Assembly: GCA_001749745.1 (NCBI GenBank)
Contig: JWTM01000424.1
Span: forward strand, 124,001-188,000
DNA from: Candidatus Marispirochaeta associata
Lineage (GTDB): Bacteria; Spirochaetota; Spirochaetia; JC444; Marispirochaetaceae
DNA: 64,000 nt
Reading direction: 5' to 3'
Shown here in pieces: positions 34,422 to 42,502 of the stretch. How positions within the stretch are numbered: the first letter of the stretch is position 1; every line of letters starts with the position of its first letter. The translations under genes were made by a program, and so were the position numbers. Under the pieces are notes generated by a model. The model worked only from the letters and a program-made list of their open reading frames with translations, did no database searches and was not told the origin of the DNA.

Positions 34422-35125
34422 AATCGGCTCCTTTTCATGGTATCGATAACTCCCGAGAGCTCGGCGCCGACCTTGATGCCGATCAGGGAGTATATGAGCG
34501 GTATGGCTCCCGCCGAGAAGAGGGCGCCGAACTCGCCGGCCGGGAGAAACCGGGGATCCAGGAAACCGGCCGCCAGCCAGAGGCCCAAGATGCCCAGGGC
34601 CACATAGCCCGCGCCGGCCAGGGTCTCGAGAACGGCCAGCATGGTGTGGGAGATTTCATCACTTAATCCGGCGACCAGGGCCAGGAAGATCCCTGAGGCG
34701 ATTACCACGCCCCCCTGAAATCCGCCGCCGGGGGTAAGGTGCCCGTGGGCGAAGATATAGACGCCGAAGAGCAGGATTAAGGGCAGCAGGAGTCCGGCTC
34801 CGGTGGAAAGGATCTCCGACGGAGCCCGGCGCTCCCGGGATTCCGTGGAAGCTTGCGGATCCTCCTCTTTACGCCGAGCGAATACCAGGGAGATGCCCGC
34901 GGCGGCGGTAAAGAGCACCGTCACCTCTCCCAGGGTGTCCAGACCGCGGTAGGTAACGATTACCGCGGTTACCAGGTTGGGGGCGTTCAACTCCTCGGCG
35001 CCGCGGCGGAGATACTCCTCAGCCAGGACGCCTACTCCGGCCCGCTCCTCCAGCTCATGTATGAGCGGGAAGAAGGCCAGGGCGGTCAGGATCAGTACGC
35101 TGAGAACTAAGAGGCGCTTCATCAT
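34418..35125 (-). CDS. MbhE-MrpB fusion subunit of Mbx-type complex
   Basis: 235 residues. The N-terminal ~85 residues, with APNLVTAVIVTYRGLDTLGE, match the C-terminal domain of MrpA known as MbhE. After a polar linker (about 85-105), the rest matches MrpB: HGHLTPGGGFQGGVVIASG (about 128-146) is its signature. In archaeal Mbh and Mbx these are separate genes, so the window carries a fusion. It starts with ATG 4 bases inside the previous gene. Confidence 0.85.
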   Translation of the reverse strand: MMKRLLVLSVLILTALAFFPLIHELEERAGVGVLAEEYLRRGAEELNAPNLVTAVIVTYRGLDTLGEVTVLFTAAAGISLVFARRKEEDPQASTESRERRAPSEILSTGAGLLLPLILLFGVYIFAHGHLTPGGGFQGGVVIASGIFLALVAGLSDEISHTMLAVLETLAGAGYVALGILGLWLAAGFLDPRFLPAGEFGALFSAGAIPLIYSLIGIKVGAELSGVIDTMKRSRL

Positions 35126-35397
35126 AGCTTCTCCTTCTCAGATTCGCCGGTCTCGCCTCCGGCGGAGCGGATTCGCGACCAGGCGATAAGGAAGACTACG
35201 GTGGTCAGAGCCGAACCGATGGCGGCCTCGGTCATGGCCACGTCCGGGGCGCCGTAGATTAGATAGAGGATGCTGGCCAGGAGCGAAACCACCCCGGCGG
35301 CGATAATCGAGCCGGTGACGTCCCGTAGTACTACAGCCGCGACGGCGGCGGCCAGCATCAGAATCCCGAGGACGATCAGAATGGCATTAATCATCAT
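35122..35397 (-). CDS. MbhD-like (DUF4040) subunit of Mbx-type complex
   Basis: 91 residues, three helices. LIYGAPDVAMTEAAIGSALTT contains the invariant APDVAxTEAxVG block of DUF4040/MrpA domain. It represents the small piece of MrpA that follows the antiporter core in classical Mrp systems. It overlaps the MrpG-like gene by 11 bases and the next gene by 4. Confidence 0.87.
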   Translation of the reverse strand: MMINAILIVLGILMLAAAVAAVVLRDVTGSIIAAGVVSLLASILYLIYGAPDVAMTEAAIGSALTTVVFLIAWSRIRSAGGETGESEKEKL

Positions 35398-35728
35398 AGG
35401 CCTCCCGTAGATCGTCGCGTCTGGTTTCCGGGCTGCCGAATTTCTTCAGTACCGCCGGGATTCCGGCGAAGTGGGCCGCCCGGGCCAGAGCGTGGGAGGA
35501 TATCGGGTTGGTGAGGAAGATGAAGATCATCAGCAACAGGTATTTATGCCACTGGTCGGGATTGTGTAGCGCCAGGCCGCCGAAGACCAAGAGGCTCCCG
35601 AGGGTGGTCGCCTTGGTTCCCGCCTGCATGCGGTTGTAGATGTCGGGCATACGCAAAAGGCCGATTCCCGCCAAAAGCAGGAAGAGTGCGCCAGCCAGTA
35701 CGATGAGGGCTGCGATAATTTCAAGCAT
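35387..35728 (-). CDS. mrpG: MrpG-like subunit of Mbx-type complex
   Basis: 113 residues with three helices and the MrpG/MnhG signature GLLRMPDIYNRMQAGTKATT (26-45). The loop before the last helix carries TNPISSHALARAAH, equally typical. It is a membrane subunit of Mrp-type modules. It begins 2 bases after the MrpF-like stop. Confidence 0.9.
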   Translation of the reverse strand: MLEIIAALIVLAGALFLLLAGIGLLRMPDIYNRMQAGTKATTLGSLLVFGGLALHNPDQWHKYLLLMIFIFLTNPISSHALARAAHFAGIPAVLKKFGSPETRRDDLREAYDD

Positions 35729-35730
35729 CT

Positions 35731-35991
35731 CTACAACTCCTTCTCTATGAATCGAGCCACCGCCACGACGCCAAGAAAGCTGAGCAGGCCGTAGACCAGG
35801 GCGATATCGATGTAAGCGTCGCGCTCGAGGAGAAGCGCGAGAAGCAGGATGATCGAGATCGAAATGATGGTCAGGGCGTCGAAGGCCACGACCCGGTTCA
35901 TATAGTCGGGACCGATGATAAAGCGCAGAAAGGCCAGTACCAGCGCCGCCAGGATAATCCCTCCGGCCAGGGTAAGAATTATTTCAGCCAA
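35731..35991 (-). CDS. mrpF: MrpF-like subunit of Mbx-type complex
   Basis: 86 residues, three helices. FIIGPDYMNRVVAFDALT (26-43) matches the GPxxxDRxxAxD motif of MrpF/MnhF, and DIALVYGLLSFLGVVAVARF is its C-terminal helix. It overlaps the MrpE-like gene by 8 bases. Confidence 0.9.
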   Translation of the reverse strand: MAEIILTLAGGIILAALVLAFLRFIIGPDYMNRVVAFDALTIISISIILLLALLLERDAYIDIALVYGLLSFLGVVAVARFIEKEL

Positions 35992-36481
35992 GGATCACCT
36001 CCAGCCGTCGCTCGAAATCGGAGACGATCTTTTTGGTTGATTCTTCGATGTCGGCGGATTGAATATTGATCCAGTGGATATAGAGATCGTCCTCCTTGAT
36101 ATCCACCGTGATGGTCCCGGGAGTCAGGGTTATTGAGTTGGCCAGGATCATGCGGCCCAGGGAGCTTTTTAGCGTGGTTTTTACGCGCACGATGCCCGGG
36201 TTGATCGGCAAGCGCGGACTCAGGACGCGAAAGGCCACATCGAGGTTGGATTTCACCACCGCTACCAAGAAGTAGATGAGGTAGGCCCCGGCGAAGAAGA
36301 GCTTCTTCGGCATAAGGCTTATCTCACCGTAGAGTCTGGTTCCGGGCAGGGGGAGCAGGGAGAGTATCAGAGCGAGCACTACCCCGGCAGTCACTTCCTG
36401 GGGTCTTATCGGCCGGGTCAAAAGCAGCCATAGAATAAGGAGGGTAAAAAAGAGGACTACCCTATGCCAGTTTGTACGCAT
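35984..36481 (-). CDS. mrpE: MrpE-like subunit, first gene of Mbx-type operon
   Basis: 165 residues. Two N-terminal helices and FFAGAYLIYFLVAVVKSNLD precede a cytoplasmic part with ILANSITLTPGTITVDIKED (about 112-131), the MrpE/MnhE signature. AGGAGG sits 4 bases before the ATG. The upstream promoter serves the whole twelve-gene operon, which reads E-F-G-D-(E/B)-C-(H'H)-M-J-K-L-N in Mbx notation. Confidence 0.9.
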   Translation of the reverse strand: MRTNWHRVVLFFTLLILWLLLTRPIRPQEVTAGVVLALILSLLPLPGTRLYGEISLMPKKLFFAGAYLIYFLVAVVKSNLDVAFRVLSPRLPINPGIVRVKTTLKSSLGRMILANSITLTPGTITVDIKEDDLYIHWINIQSADIEESTKKIVSDFERRLEVILG

Positions 36482-36528
36482 CGTTCCTCCTGTACTGGGA
36501 GATGTTTTAATAGTTTAATAATTATGTA

Positions 36529-36557
36529 ATTGTTGAACATCAATTTCGATTTGTCAA
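36529..36557 (-). promoter_or_regulatory. Promoter of the Mbx-type operon
   Basis: On the minus strand TTGACA (36552-36557) is followed after exactly 17 bases by AACAAT (36529-36534). The surrounding 36490-36570 is unusually AT-rich for the window. A second pair, TTGATG and TATTAA, also at 17 bases, overlaps it. The leader to mrpE is about 40 bases. Confidence 0.6.
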
Positions 36558-36615
36558 CCGAAAAAATATGAAAATGTCCTATCTGAAACTGGTTGAAGAG
36601 GAGGAACGGCGAAGA

Positions 36616-37482
36616 TTAGTTGATCGACTGCACTGGATCCGCTTGCATGGCGAAGAATTCCTCCAAAGTCTGGCTACCGTACTTGGGTGCCTCCATATCG
36701 ATCGCCATTGCGCTAAGGAAGAACTGCAGGGGGCCATAAAAGGAGAGGGGAGATATGAAGGGCAAGAGACGGAGTAATGCGCGGCGGATCCAATCAGGAA
36801 CATGAATGATTCGAGGAGTCCTTCCCAAAGCGCTAAAAGCTTCACGGGCTAATTGGTTTTGGCTGTACGTACGCGGTCCGCCTATGTTGAGTTCTTCTTC
36901 CCCCTTTTCCAGCGCCCCCAGGATTGCCGCGGCCAAATCTTTTCCGCTGATGGGGTTGAGTTTTGTTTCCCCGTCGCCGAAAAGATAGACTTTTCCTCTT
37001 CTTGCCATTGCCAAGAAATCTCCCATGTCGGAGAAGAAGCCGGTAGGGCGGATTACGGTGGATTGTAGAGCAGATTTCTCGAGTTCCCTGATAAACCGTT
37101 CCTTGGCAGCTACCAGTCTGCTTGTGGAGATTGCGGTTCCCCGGAAGACACCCACGTAGGCGAATCTATCTATACCTGCAGATTCGGCAATGCGGAGCAG
37201 GGTTGCATTGGCCCCGTAGTCCACATCCTCATAGCTGAGTCCATCCTTCTGACGCGTAATACCCAATGTACTACATACGGTATCGATGCCGTCCATAATA
37301 CCGGTTAATGATTCTGGTTGCGTTGCGTTGCCGACGAAGACCTCCGCATCAGGCAGATGCAACATTTCAGCCTGTTCCCTGCGCCGTACCAATACACGGA
37401 CCGAGTACCCCCTGGCTGCTGCTTCCCGGGCGACCCGCGAACCGAGATATCCACTGGCACCGGCAATTAATAGTTTTTTCAT
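36616..37482 (-). CDS. NAD(P)-binding atypical SDR (NmrA/YwnB-like)
   Basis: 288 residues. LLIAGASGYLGSRVA at the N-terminus is the atypical-SDR glycine motif, followed by VRRREQAEMLHLPDAEVFVG and STLGITRQKDG. STVIRPTGFFSD lies mid-protein. It lacks the YxxxK pair, as NmrA-like members do. The family includes NADPH sensors and quinone reductases, so no reaction is assigned. ATG 37482 is chosen because GGAGG lies 6 bases upstream. It is divergent from a TetR gene, with a shared operator region, so it is the likely TetR target. Confidence 0.8.
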   Translation of the reverse strand: MKKLLIAGASGYLGSRVAREAAARGYSVRVLVRRREQAEMLHLPDAEVFVGNATQPESLTGIMDGIDTVCSTLGITRQKDGLSYEDVDYGANATLLRIAESAGIDRFAYVGVFRGTAISTSRLVAAKERFIRELEKSALQSTVIRPTGFFSDMGDFLAMARRGKVYLFGDGETKLNPISGKDLAAAILGALEKGEEELNIGGPRTYSQNQLAREAFSALGRTPRIIHVPDWIRRALLRLLPFISPLSFYGPLQFFLSAMAIDMEAPKYGSQTLEEFFAMQADPVQSIN

Positions 37483-37502
37483 AGGTACCTCCATTTAATA
37501 TA

Positions 37503-37514
37503 GACCAAATGGTC
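37503..37514. promoter_or_regulatory. TetR operator, copy 1
   Basis: GACCAAATGGTC is palindromic (GACCA-AA-TGGTC). It lies just downstream of the expected transcription start of the minus-strand oxidoreductase gene. The identical context TAGnCCAAATGGTCnAAATAAA recurs 55 bases away. Confidence 0.7.
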
Positions 37515-37520
37515 GAAATA

Positions 37521-37549
37521 AAAGTACTTCTTGTTTTTAATCATGTCAA
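37521..37549 (-). promoter_or_regulatory. Promoter of the oxidoreductase gene
   Basis: On the minus strand TTGACA (37544-37549) and TACTTT (37521-37526) are 17 bases apart, with the transcription start falling next to operator copy 1. Confidence 0.55.
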
Positions 37550-37557
37550 GTATTATA

Positions 37558-37569
37558 GTCCAAATGGTC
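37558..37569. promoter_or_regulatory. TetR operator, copy 2
   Basis: GTCCAAATGGTC, one base different from copy 1, lies directly after a TATTAT box (37551-37556) and ahead of the tetR-type gene, so the protein should repress itself as well. Confidence 0.7.
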
Positions 37570-37586
37570 CAAATAAAGGGGGAGCG

Positions 37587-38129
37587 ATGCCGAAAATAGT
37601 GGATCATGCAGCCTACCGGGAACAGATTGCAAAAAAGGCGGTGGAGGCGTTTCGAAAGCTGGGTTACTACGGAGTGGACATGCGGAATCTGGCCAAAGAA
37701 ATCGGTGTCTCGAAAAGTGCACTTTACCACTATTTCTCCAGTAAACGGGAACTGTTCGAATACTGCGGGCATATGATCTCCGATTTCCAAGAGGAACCGG
37801 TGGAACACGCAACTATAGATTCCGCACCTTCGCGCTTGCTGGAATTCGCTCGCGAGTTGTATCCTGAGTTCGGCGGCGAATTGTCCTTGCTGATCGATTT
37901 CATCCGTAATAGAACGGCTGAGGATATCCGTAACGATACCGCCTTACGGGAGACCATCAACCGGTTCCGGCGACATGTCGAGAATTTGACCGGGGGGGCT
38001 GCCGCACGCGAGTCCCTGTGGATGATTATGGGGTTTCTCCTTGTACAGCTAATCAGCGGCGAGTCGCTGCCGTGGGAGGAACTCGAGCAAGGGCTGGGGC
38101 TGCTCCAGAGAGAAGGAGAAGATGAATGA
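37587..38129 (+). CDS. TetR-family transcriptional regulator
   Basis: 180 residues from ATG 37587. HTH: QIAKKAVEAFRKLGYYGVDM then LAKEIGVSKSALYHYFSSKREL (about 30-51), textbook TetR. The ligand domain is not informative. An upstream ATG at 37509 is rejected because it would translate through operator copy 2; GGGGGAG just before 37587 is a possible ribosome-binding site. Two matching operators flank the intergenic promoters, so it likely controls both itself (with the downstream SDR) and the divergent oxidoreductase. Confidence 0.88.
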   Translation: MPKIVDHAAYREQIAKKAVEAFRKLGYYGVDMRNLAKEIGVSKSALYHYFSSKRELFEYCGHMISDFQEEPVEHATIDSAPSRLLEFARELYPEFGGELSLLIDFIRNRTAEDIRNDTALRETINRFRRHVENLTGGAAARESLWMIMGFLLVQLISGESLPWEELEQGLGLLQREGEDE

Positions 38130-38881
38130 TGCGGAATTCCGAGACTGCAGGCTGTCCCACAGCCCTCGTTACCGGCGCTTCCCGGGGAATCGGGCGCAGT
38201 ATCGCCAAGATGCTCTTTCGCGAGGGCTACTCCCTGCTGATAAGCGGGCGAACCCGCCTTGATCTGGAGGAGACGGCGGAGCTGTGCCGCAAGGATGCGA
38301 GGCGGGACTTCGCTTCCGGGCGGGTGGAGATTCTCCCCCTCGACCTCGCCGATACAGGGGCGCCTGCTCAGCTTGTCGGGAGAACGGCGGAGCTATTCGG
38401 CCGCCTCGATCTGCTGGTCAATAACGCCGGGATGGTAAAGTCCGGGCCGATCGAGAGCTACACCTCCGCCGACTGGGAGGAGCTGATGAATCTGAACGCC
38501 CGGGCCCCCTTCTTCCTGATGCAGGCCTCTCTCTCGCTGTTGGACGAGGCGAATCCGGGGATCATCGTAAATATCGGTTCGGCGGTATCCAAGAAGGGCT
38601 ACGCCGACCAGGCGCTCTATTCCGCTTCTAAGCACGCGCTCTTGGGAATGACGAAATCCGCTGCCAGGGAGCTGCTGCCCCGGGGCATCCGGGTACATGC
38701 GGTGCTTCCCGGCGGGGTCGATACGGAGATGGCCGCCTCGGTCAGGCCCGACATCGACCGTAGCCAATTGATCGATCCCGACGAGATAGCCGCGACAGTT
38801 CGTTATTTAATCTCTTTGAAGGGCAACGCCGCGGTAGACGAGATAGCCGTCCGCCGCGCGTCGAAGACCCCCTGGGATTAG
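38126..38881 (+). CDS. SDR-family oxidoreductase
   Basis: 251 residues: TGASRGIGRSIA (18-29), NNAGMVK, NIGSAVSKKGYADQALYSASK with catalytic Ser and YSASK. The C-terminal ends VRRASKTPWD without the usual DGG block. The ATG overlaps the TetR stop (ATGA), so it belongs to the tetR transcript. Substrate unknown. The 3' end overlaps the convergent lipoprotein gene by 4 bases. Confidence 0.85.
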   Translation: MMRNSETAGCPTALVTGASRGIGRSIAKMLFREGYSLLISGRTRLDLEETAELCRKDARRDFASGRVEILPLDLADTGAPAQLVGRTAELFGRLDLLVNNAGMVKSGPIESYTSADWEELMNLNARAPFFLMQASLSLLDEANPGIIVNIGSAVSKKGYADQALYSASKHALLGMTKSAARELLPRGIRVHAVLPGGVDTEMAASVRPDIDRSQLIDPDEIAATVRYLISLKGNAAVDEIAVRRASKTPWD

Positions 38882-39615
38882 GGAGTATAGCGCATTTTCA
38901 AGGAGAGGGGCGGATCGAGACTCAGGAAGCGGGTTAAGGGTATCTCGAAGACCGCCCTGTTCTTAGCGTCGATCCGACCGCCGCCCACATCAATGAGCGT
39001 CCCGGGTACAGTGACGGCTAACTCAATCGCGGCGGAGTCGATCATCTCCTGGATCTCCTCCGGCGGGGCGTACTCCTCGAAGACCCATACCAGCATCTCG
39101 TTGAGCTCCTCCTCGCTGCCGCCGCTCTGAAATATGCCGGAAACGGTTTGGGATACCGGATCCTGCCCTAAAGGAACGACCCCCATCACGGCGGCTACGT
39201 TCGAAGAATCGATGGTAAACTCCAGCACCTCGGCGCTACCTTCCTTATAGCGCCGGACCACCAGCTCTCCGTCGGGACTCAGTTCGGGCGGAAAGAGCTC
39301 CTCGATCTCCGGAAAGGTGAGAATCAGGTCGAGGGTGTCCGGTTCCGAGTTGAGAATGCCGATTAGATCCAGTCCCGGGGCGTCGGCGAAGCCCCGGGTC
39401 AGGGCGGCGGTGTCGAAGAAGCTTGTGGCGGCGTCGGTCTCCAGGCCCTGCAATTCGGCCAGGTCTCCCAGGTAACGGCGCAGAAGCGGAGACATGGTAA
39501 CCCGTACGGTCGACCGTCCCCGTCCCTCCGCATCGAATATCAAGTCGGTTTGAACGGTACAGGCCGAAAGCCCTATCAGAGCGAGCAGCAGTAGAACGAG
39601 GGGTGTAGATCTCAT
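38878..39615 (-). CDS. Predicted lipoprotein
   Basis: 245 residues. The N-terminus is a lipoprotein signal: MRSTPLVLLLLALIGLSAC with cysteine at residue 19. The mature part is acidic and begins with a beta-rich segment (DLIFDAEGRGRSTVRVTMSP). No known domain is recognised. It lies 51 bases after the chemoreceptor gene on the same strand and may be co-transcribed with it. Confidence 0.75.
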   Translation of the reverse strand: MRSTPLVLLLLALIGLSACTVQTDLIFDAEGRGRSTVRVTMSPLLRRYLGDLAELQGLETDAATSFFDTAALTRGFADAPGLDLIGILNSEPDTLDLILTFPEIEELFPPELSPDGELVVRRYKEGSAEVLEFTIDSSNVAAVMGVVPLGQDPVSQTVSGIFQSGGSEEELNEMLVWVFEEYAPPEEIQEMIDSAAIELAVTVPGTLIDVGGGRIDAKNRAVFEIPLTRFLSLDPPLSLKMRYTP

Positions 39616-39666
39616 AGTACCTGGAATGTATCCCGCTCCGTTGCGGGTATCAAGGAAAACACGGAT

Positions 39667-41589
39667 TTAATCCGCTACGGTGACCGCCGTCTCATCCGGA
39701 TCCTGTTCTTCCTCTTCGGTGGAGAGGATCTCTTCCCTTGGCGTCGCCTCCTCGGCCTCGTCGGTTTTAAAGGTGCTGACCTTCTCGAAGAGGTTCGTCA
39801 TGTTCTCCTTGGTCTTTTCTCCCACCTCGTTCAGGGCGGACATGGCGCTGATCACCTCCTCTCCTCCGGTGTCTATCTCTCGAATTCCCGAGAGGACCTG
39901 AGAAGAGAGCTTGCGAACCTCCTGAATGCCGGCCGAGATATGCTCAAGCTCTTCCTTGACCGCACTACTGCCGTTCTTGATCTCCTCCGAGACGCCCCGC
40001 ACCTCATTGGTGCCGGAGACGACCTCGCTGGTACCGTTGGCCATCTCTTCCATGGCTTGGGAGATCTCGGACAGGGCGCGGGAGGTGTTGTCCACCTCCT
40101 GGTTGATCTGTTTGAAGGTAGCGAGACTCTCCTGGGAGCTCTCGTCGGCCTCGCTGATACGGCTGGTTATCGCCTTCAAAGAGCGGGTGACCATCTGGGC
40201 GTTCTCACCGGTGGATTCGGCGAGCTTGCGGATCTCCTCGGCTACAACCGCGAAACCCTTACCCGCCTCGCCTGCATGGGCGGATTCAATGGCGGCGTTC
40301 ATGCTGAGCATGTCGGTCTGCTCGGCGATGGAGTTGATGATGTCGATGATCTCTAAGAGTCCTTCGATCTCCTTGGAGATCTGCCGGATAACCCCGTAGG
40401 TGAGCTCTACCTTTTCCGATCCCCGGGAGGTTACGTCGACCAAGGAGCCGACGGTCTCTTTTCGCTCCTGGGAGAGGCGGGAGACGTTCTGGATCGAGGC
40501 TGCCATCTCTTCGATAGCCGACGATGACTGCACCACCGCCGATGCCTGACGCTCCATGCCTAAGTTCTGCTCGGAGACGCGGCGGTTTATGGCGCCCACC
40601 GAGCCGTCCACCGTCCGGATGACCTCATCCAAGGAGGTAAACTGGCGCTCGATATTCTTGATATTGGCGGCTATCTGGGTCATGGCGGCTGAGCTTTCGG
40701 CGGTCGAGGCGGAGAGCTCCTCCTGGAGCTGCATCGATAGGTTGGAGGTCTCCTTTATCTCGCCGATTATGCTCTTCAGGTTCTCGATTACCCGGTTTAT
40801 GTGTCCGGCGAGGGTTCCGGTCTCGTCCTTGACCGTCAGGTTCGAGCGGGTCGTCAGGTCCTTGGCCGATACCTCGCTCATTACGCCTTCGATGTAACGC
40901 AGCCGTCCGCTCAAGCGTCCGGAGAAGTAGATGACGAAGAGTATCGCCCCCAATGCGACCAGGGCTATTACCAGGAGCACGACAAGCTGCTGCTGCCGGG
41001 AGATGCGGGCGATCTCCTCGTCCAGCAGCTCCGGTAAGGAGGTTAGCAGGCGGTTGAAGGAGTCCGCCGACATCTCCACCCCGTTGATCAGATCCTGAAA
41101 ACGGAAGGTGGTGATATAGAGCGCGGCGAGCTCCTTGTCGTTGGTGACCTCCCGCAGGACTTGGAAGAAGTTCTGATACCGGAGAAGATCGATAAAATCC
41201 TGATTCCTTGCCTCGGTGAAAAACTCGTTGATACCGCTGATATTGGGTTCGACGAATCTGTAGAGTCCCTCCAGATTCTCAAGTTTTTCTGCTACCGCCG
41301 GGATTTCGTTCAGCTCCTCTGAGTTGAGCAGGAGCTCCAGGTCTTCATTGAATTGCTTATACGAGAAGACCCAGCTATTGGCATAGTAGGTGGGCGCATT
41401 GGAGACGATCAGGAGCTTGTTGGTATCCAGGCTCAGTTTATGCCAGTCCGAGAGGGCGAAGGCGGCATAACGGCTCTGAATGGCGAGCTGAGTAACCCGC
41501 TGACCGCTGGAGAGGGTAAACTGTACCACCCCGGCGAAGATTAACGCGATCAGAACGAAGGTGAAGAGCAGCTTCATACGTATTTTCAT
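39667..41589 (-). CDS. Methyl-accepting chemotaxis protein
   Basis: 640 residues. Membrane helix 1 (about 8-26), periplasmic sensor (27-200) that looks helical, helix 2 (about 203-222), HAMP (about 223-275) and a cytoplasmic signalling domain whose hairpin tip reads [20 protein letters not shown] followed by [20 protein letters not shown]. The tail after the signalling domain is acidic ([18 protein letters not shown]) and has no CheR-binding pentapeptide. The ligand is unknown. It has a separate promoter region to the right. Confidence 0.93.
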   Translation of the reverse strand: MKIRMKLLFTFVLIALIFAGVVQFTLSSGQRVTQLAIQSRYAAFALSDWHKLSLDTNKLLIVSNAPTYYANSWVFSYKQFNEDLELLLNSEELNEIPAVAEKLENLEGLYRFVEPNISGINEFFTEARNQDFIDLLRYQNFFQVLREVTNDKELAALYITTFRFQDLINGVEMSADSFNRLLTSLPELLDEEIARISRQQQLVVLLVIALVALGAILFVIYFSGRLSGRLRYIEGVMSEVSAKDLTTRSNLTVKDETGTLAGHINRVIENLKSIIGEIKETSNLSMQLQEELSASTAESSAAMTQIAANIKNIERQFTSLDEVIRTVDGSVGAINRRVSEQNLGMERQASAVVQSSSAIEEMAASIQNVSRLSQERKETVGSLVDVTSRGSEKVELTYGVIRQISKEIEGLLEIIDIINSIAEQTDMLSMNAAIESAHAGEAGKGFAVVAEEIRKLAESTGENAQMVTRSLKAITSRISEADESSQESLATFKQINQEVDNTSRALSEISQAMEEMANGTSEVVSGTNEVRGVSEEIKNGSSAVKEELEHISAGIQEVRKLSSQVLSGIREIDTGGEEVISAMSALNEVGEKTKENMTNLFEKVSTFKTDEAEEATPREEILSTEEEEQDPDETAVTVAD

Positions 41590-41626
41590 GGAGTATCCCC
41601 TTACTACTGATTATTTGCGATGAGTC

Positions 41627-41635
41627 AGTATACCA
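41627..41635 (-). promoter_or_regulatory. Possible extended -10 promoter of the chemoreceptor gene
   Basis: TGGTATACT on the minus strand is an extended -10 element; the -35 is poor (TTTATT at 17 bases). The rest of 41590-41759 holds no gene and no clear structure. Confidence 0.35.
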
Positions 41636-41759
41636 GTAGAGTCACGAGTAATAAAGAGATTGTTAAGGATTTGTAAATTACCTCGAATCTCTCCGCTACG
41701 GGGGAGAACGCAGCGTTGAACACTTGCGGTGGACTGCGCCGTTAACTACACTTCTCTCT

Positions 41760-42416
41760 ATGCAAACAGTCTATCTTTTATGGCTTATTCCGACCCTTCT
41801 CGGTGCTCTCTCCGTCTATCTTACCCAGTGGCGGGAGGGGATCATACCGCTCAAGCTGAGTGTAAGTGCCTCGGTATTGGTCCTGATCCTGGCGGCGCTT
41901 ATTCCGGAGGGATTCTCCGAACTTCCGCTCGGCTTCTCCATCGGTATCGCCGCGGCGCTGATCGCCTCGATGATCGGCGACTACTTTCTCTCCCTCGGGG
42001 ACGAGACCTTTATCCCCGGCTTGCTCGGGTTCCTGGGGGCCCACGGGGGCTATCTTACCGCCTTCCTCAGCCTGGGAGGCTTGAATTTTCCGGTGCTGCT
42101 GATTGCGGCACTAGTGCTGCTGCTCTTTCTGCTGCTGATTCTGCGTCCTCGCCTCGAGGGCGGGGTAATGCTTGCGGCGGTGGCGGCCTATATTACCCTT
42201 ACCGTCCTGGTCTTGAGCGCCGCCTTCGGGATAGAGGCGGTTTCTGTCGGCGCGAAAGGATTGTTTATCGCCGGTGCTGTGAGCATTGCCGTCTCGGACC
42301 TCTTTATCGCCTGGAACAAGTTTATCCGGCCCATCAAACTGGATGAGCTCTTTATTCTCACGACTTACTATGCCGCCCAGATTGCGATAGGCGTCGCCTG
42401 TTGGCTGAGTATCTGA
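41760..42416 (+). CDS. YhhN/TMEM86-family membrane protein
   Basis: 218 residues with about eight hydrophobic segments. Motifs GDYFLSLGDETFIPGLLGFLGAHGGYL and SDLFIAWNKFIRP (near residues 77-103 and 181-193) match the YhhN family (GDxxL...F..GL..F..aH..Y, SD). Eukaryotic relatives are lysoplasmalogenases; the bacterial role is less clear. ATG 41760 is preferred to TTG 41724 because the first helix starts there. No good Shine-Dalgarno is visible. Confidence 0.8.
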   Translation: MQTVYLLWLIPTLLGALSVYLTQWREGIIPLKLSVSASVLVLILAALIPEGFSELPLGFSIGIAAALIASMIGDYFLSLGDETFIPGLLGFLGAHGGYLTAFLSLGGLNFPVLLIAALVLLLFLLLILRPRLEGGVMLAAVAAYITLTVLVLSAAFGIEAVSVGAKGLFIAGAVSIAVSDLFIAWNKFIRPIKLDELFILTTYYAAQIAIGVACWLSI

Positions 42417-42502
42417 ATCTGTGAAGCGTTGCCCCGTCCCGGATTTGCTAGTATTTTCTGTAGCGGATCGTTGCGCCTTACCAGCACAAGGAGTGTTATT
42501 CC

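Noticed and set aside
34062..36481. Stand-alone Mrp Na+/H+ antiporter
   Set aside because: The genes continue without a break into NuoH-, NuoB-, NuoC- and NuoD-like genes, and MrpA as a full protein is missing. The order is that of Mbx complexes.
36568..36777. Small plus-strand ORF with ATG in AT-rich DNA
   Set aside because: It lies mostly antisense to the oxidoreductase gene and its product resembles nothing known. No ribosome-binding site was found.
38878..41589. Hairpin between the chemoreceptor and lipoprotein genes (CCCGC and GCGGG near 39632-39650) as terminator
   Set aside because: Stem of only five pairs plus a bulge and no U-run; the two genes may be co-transcribed.
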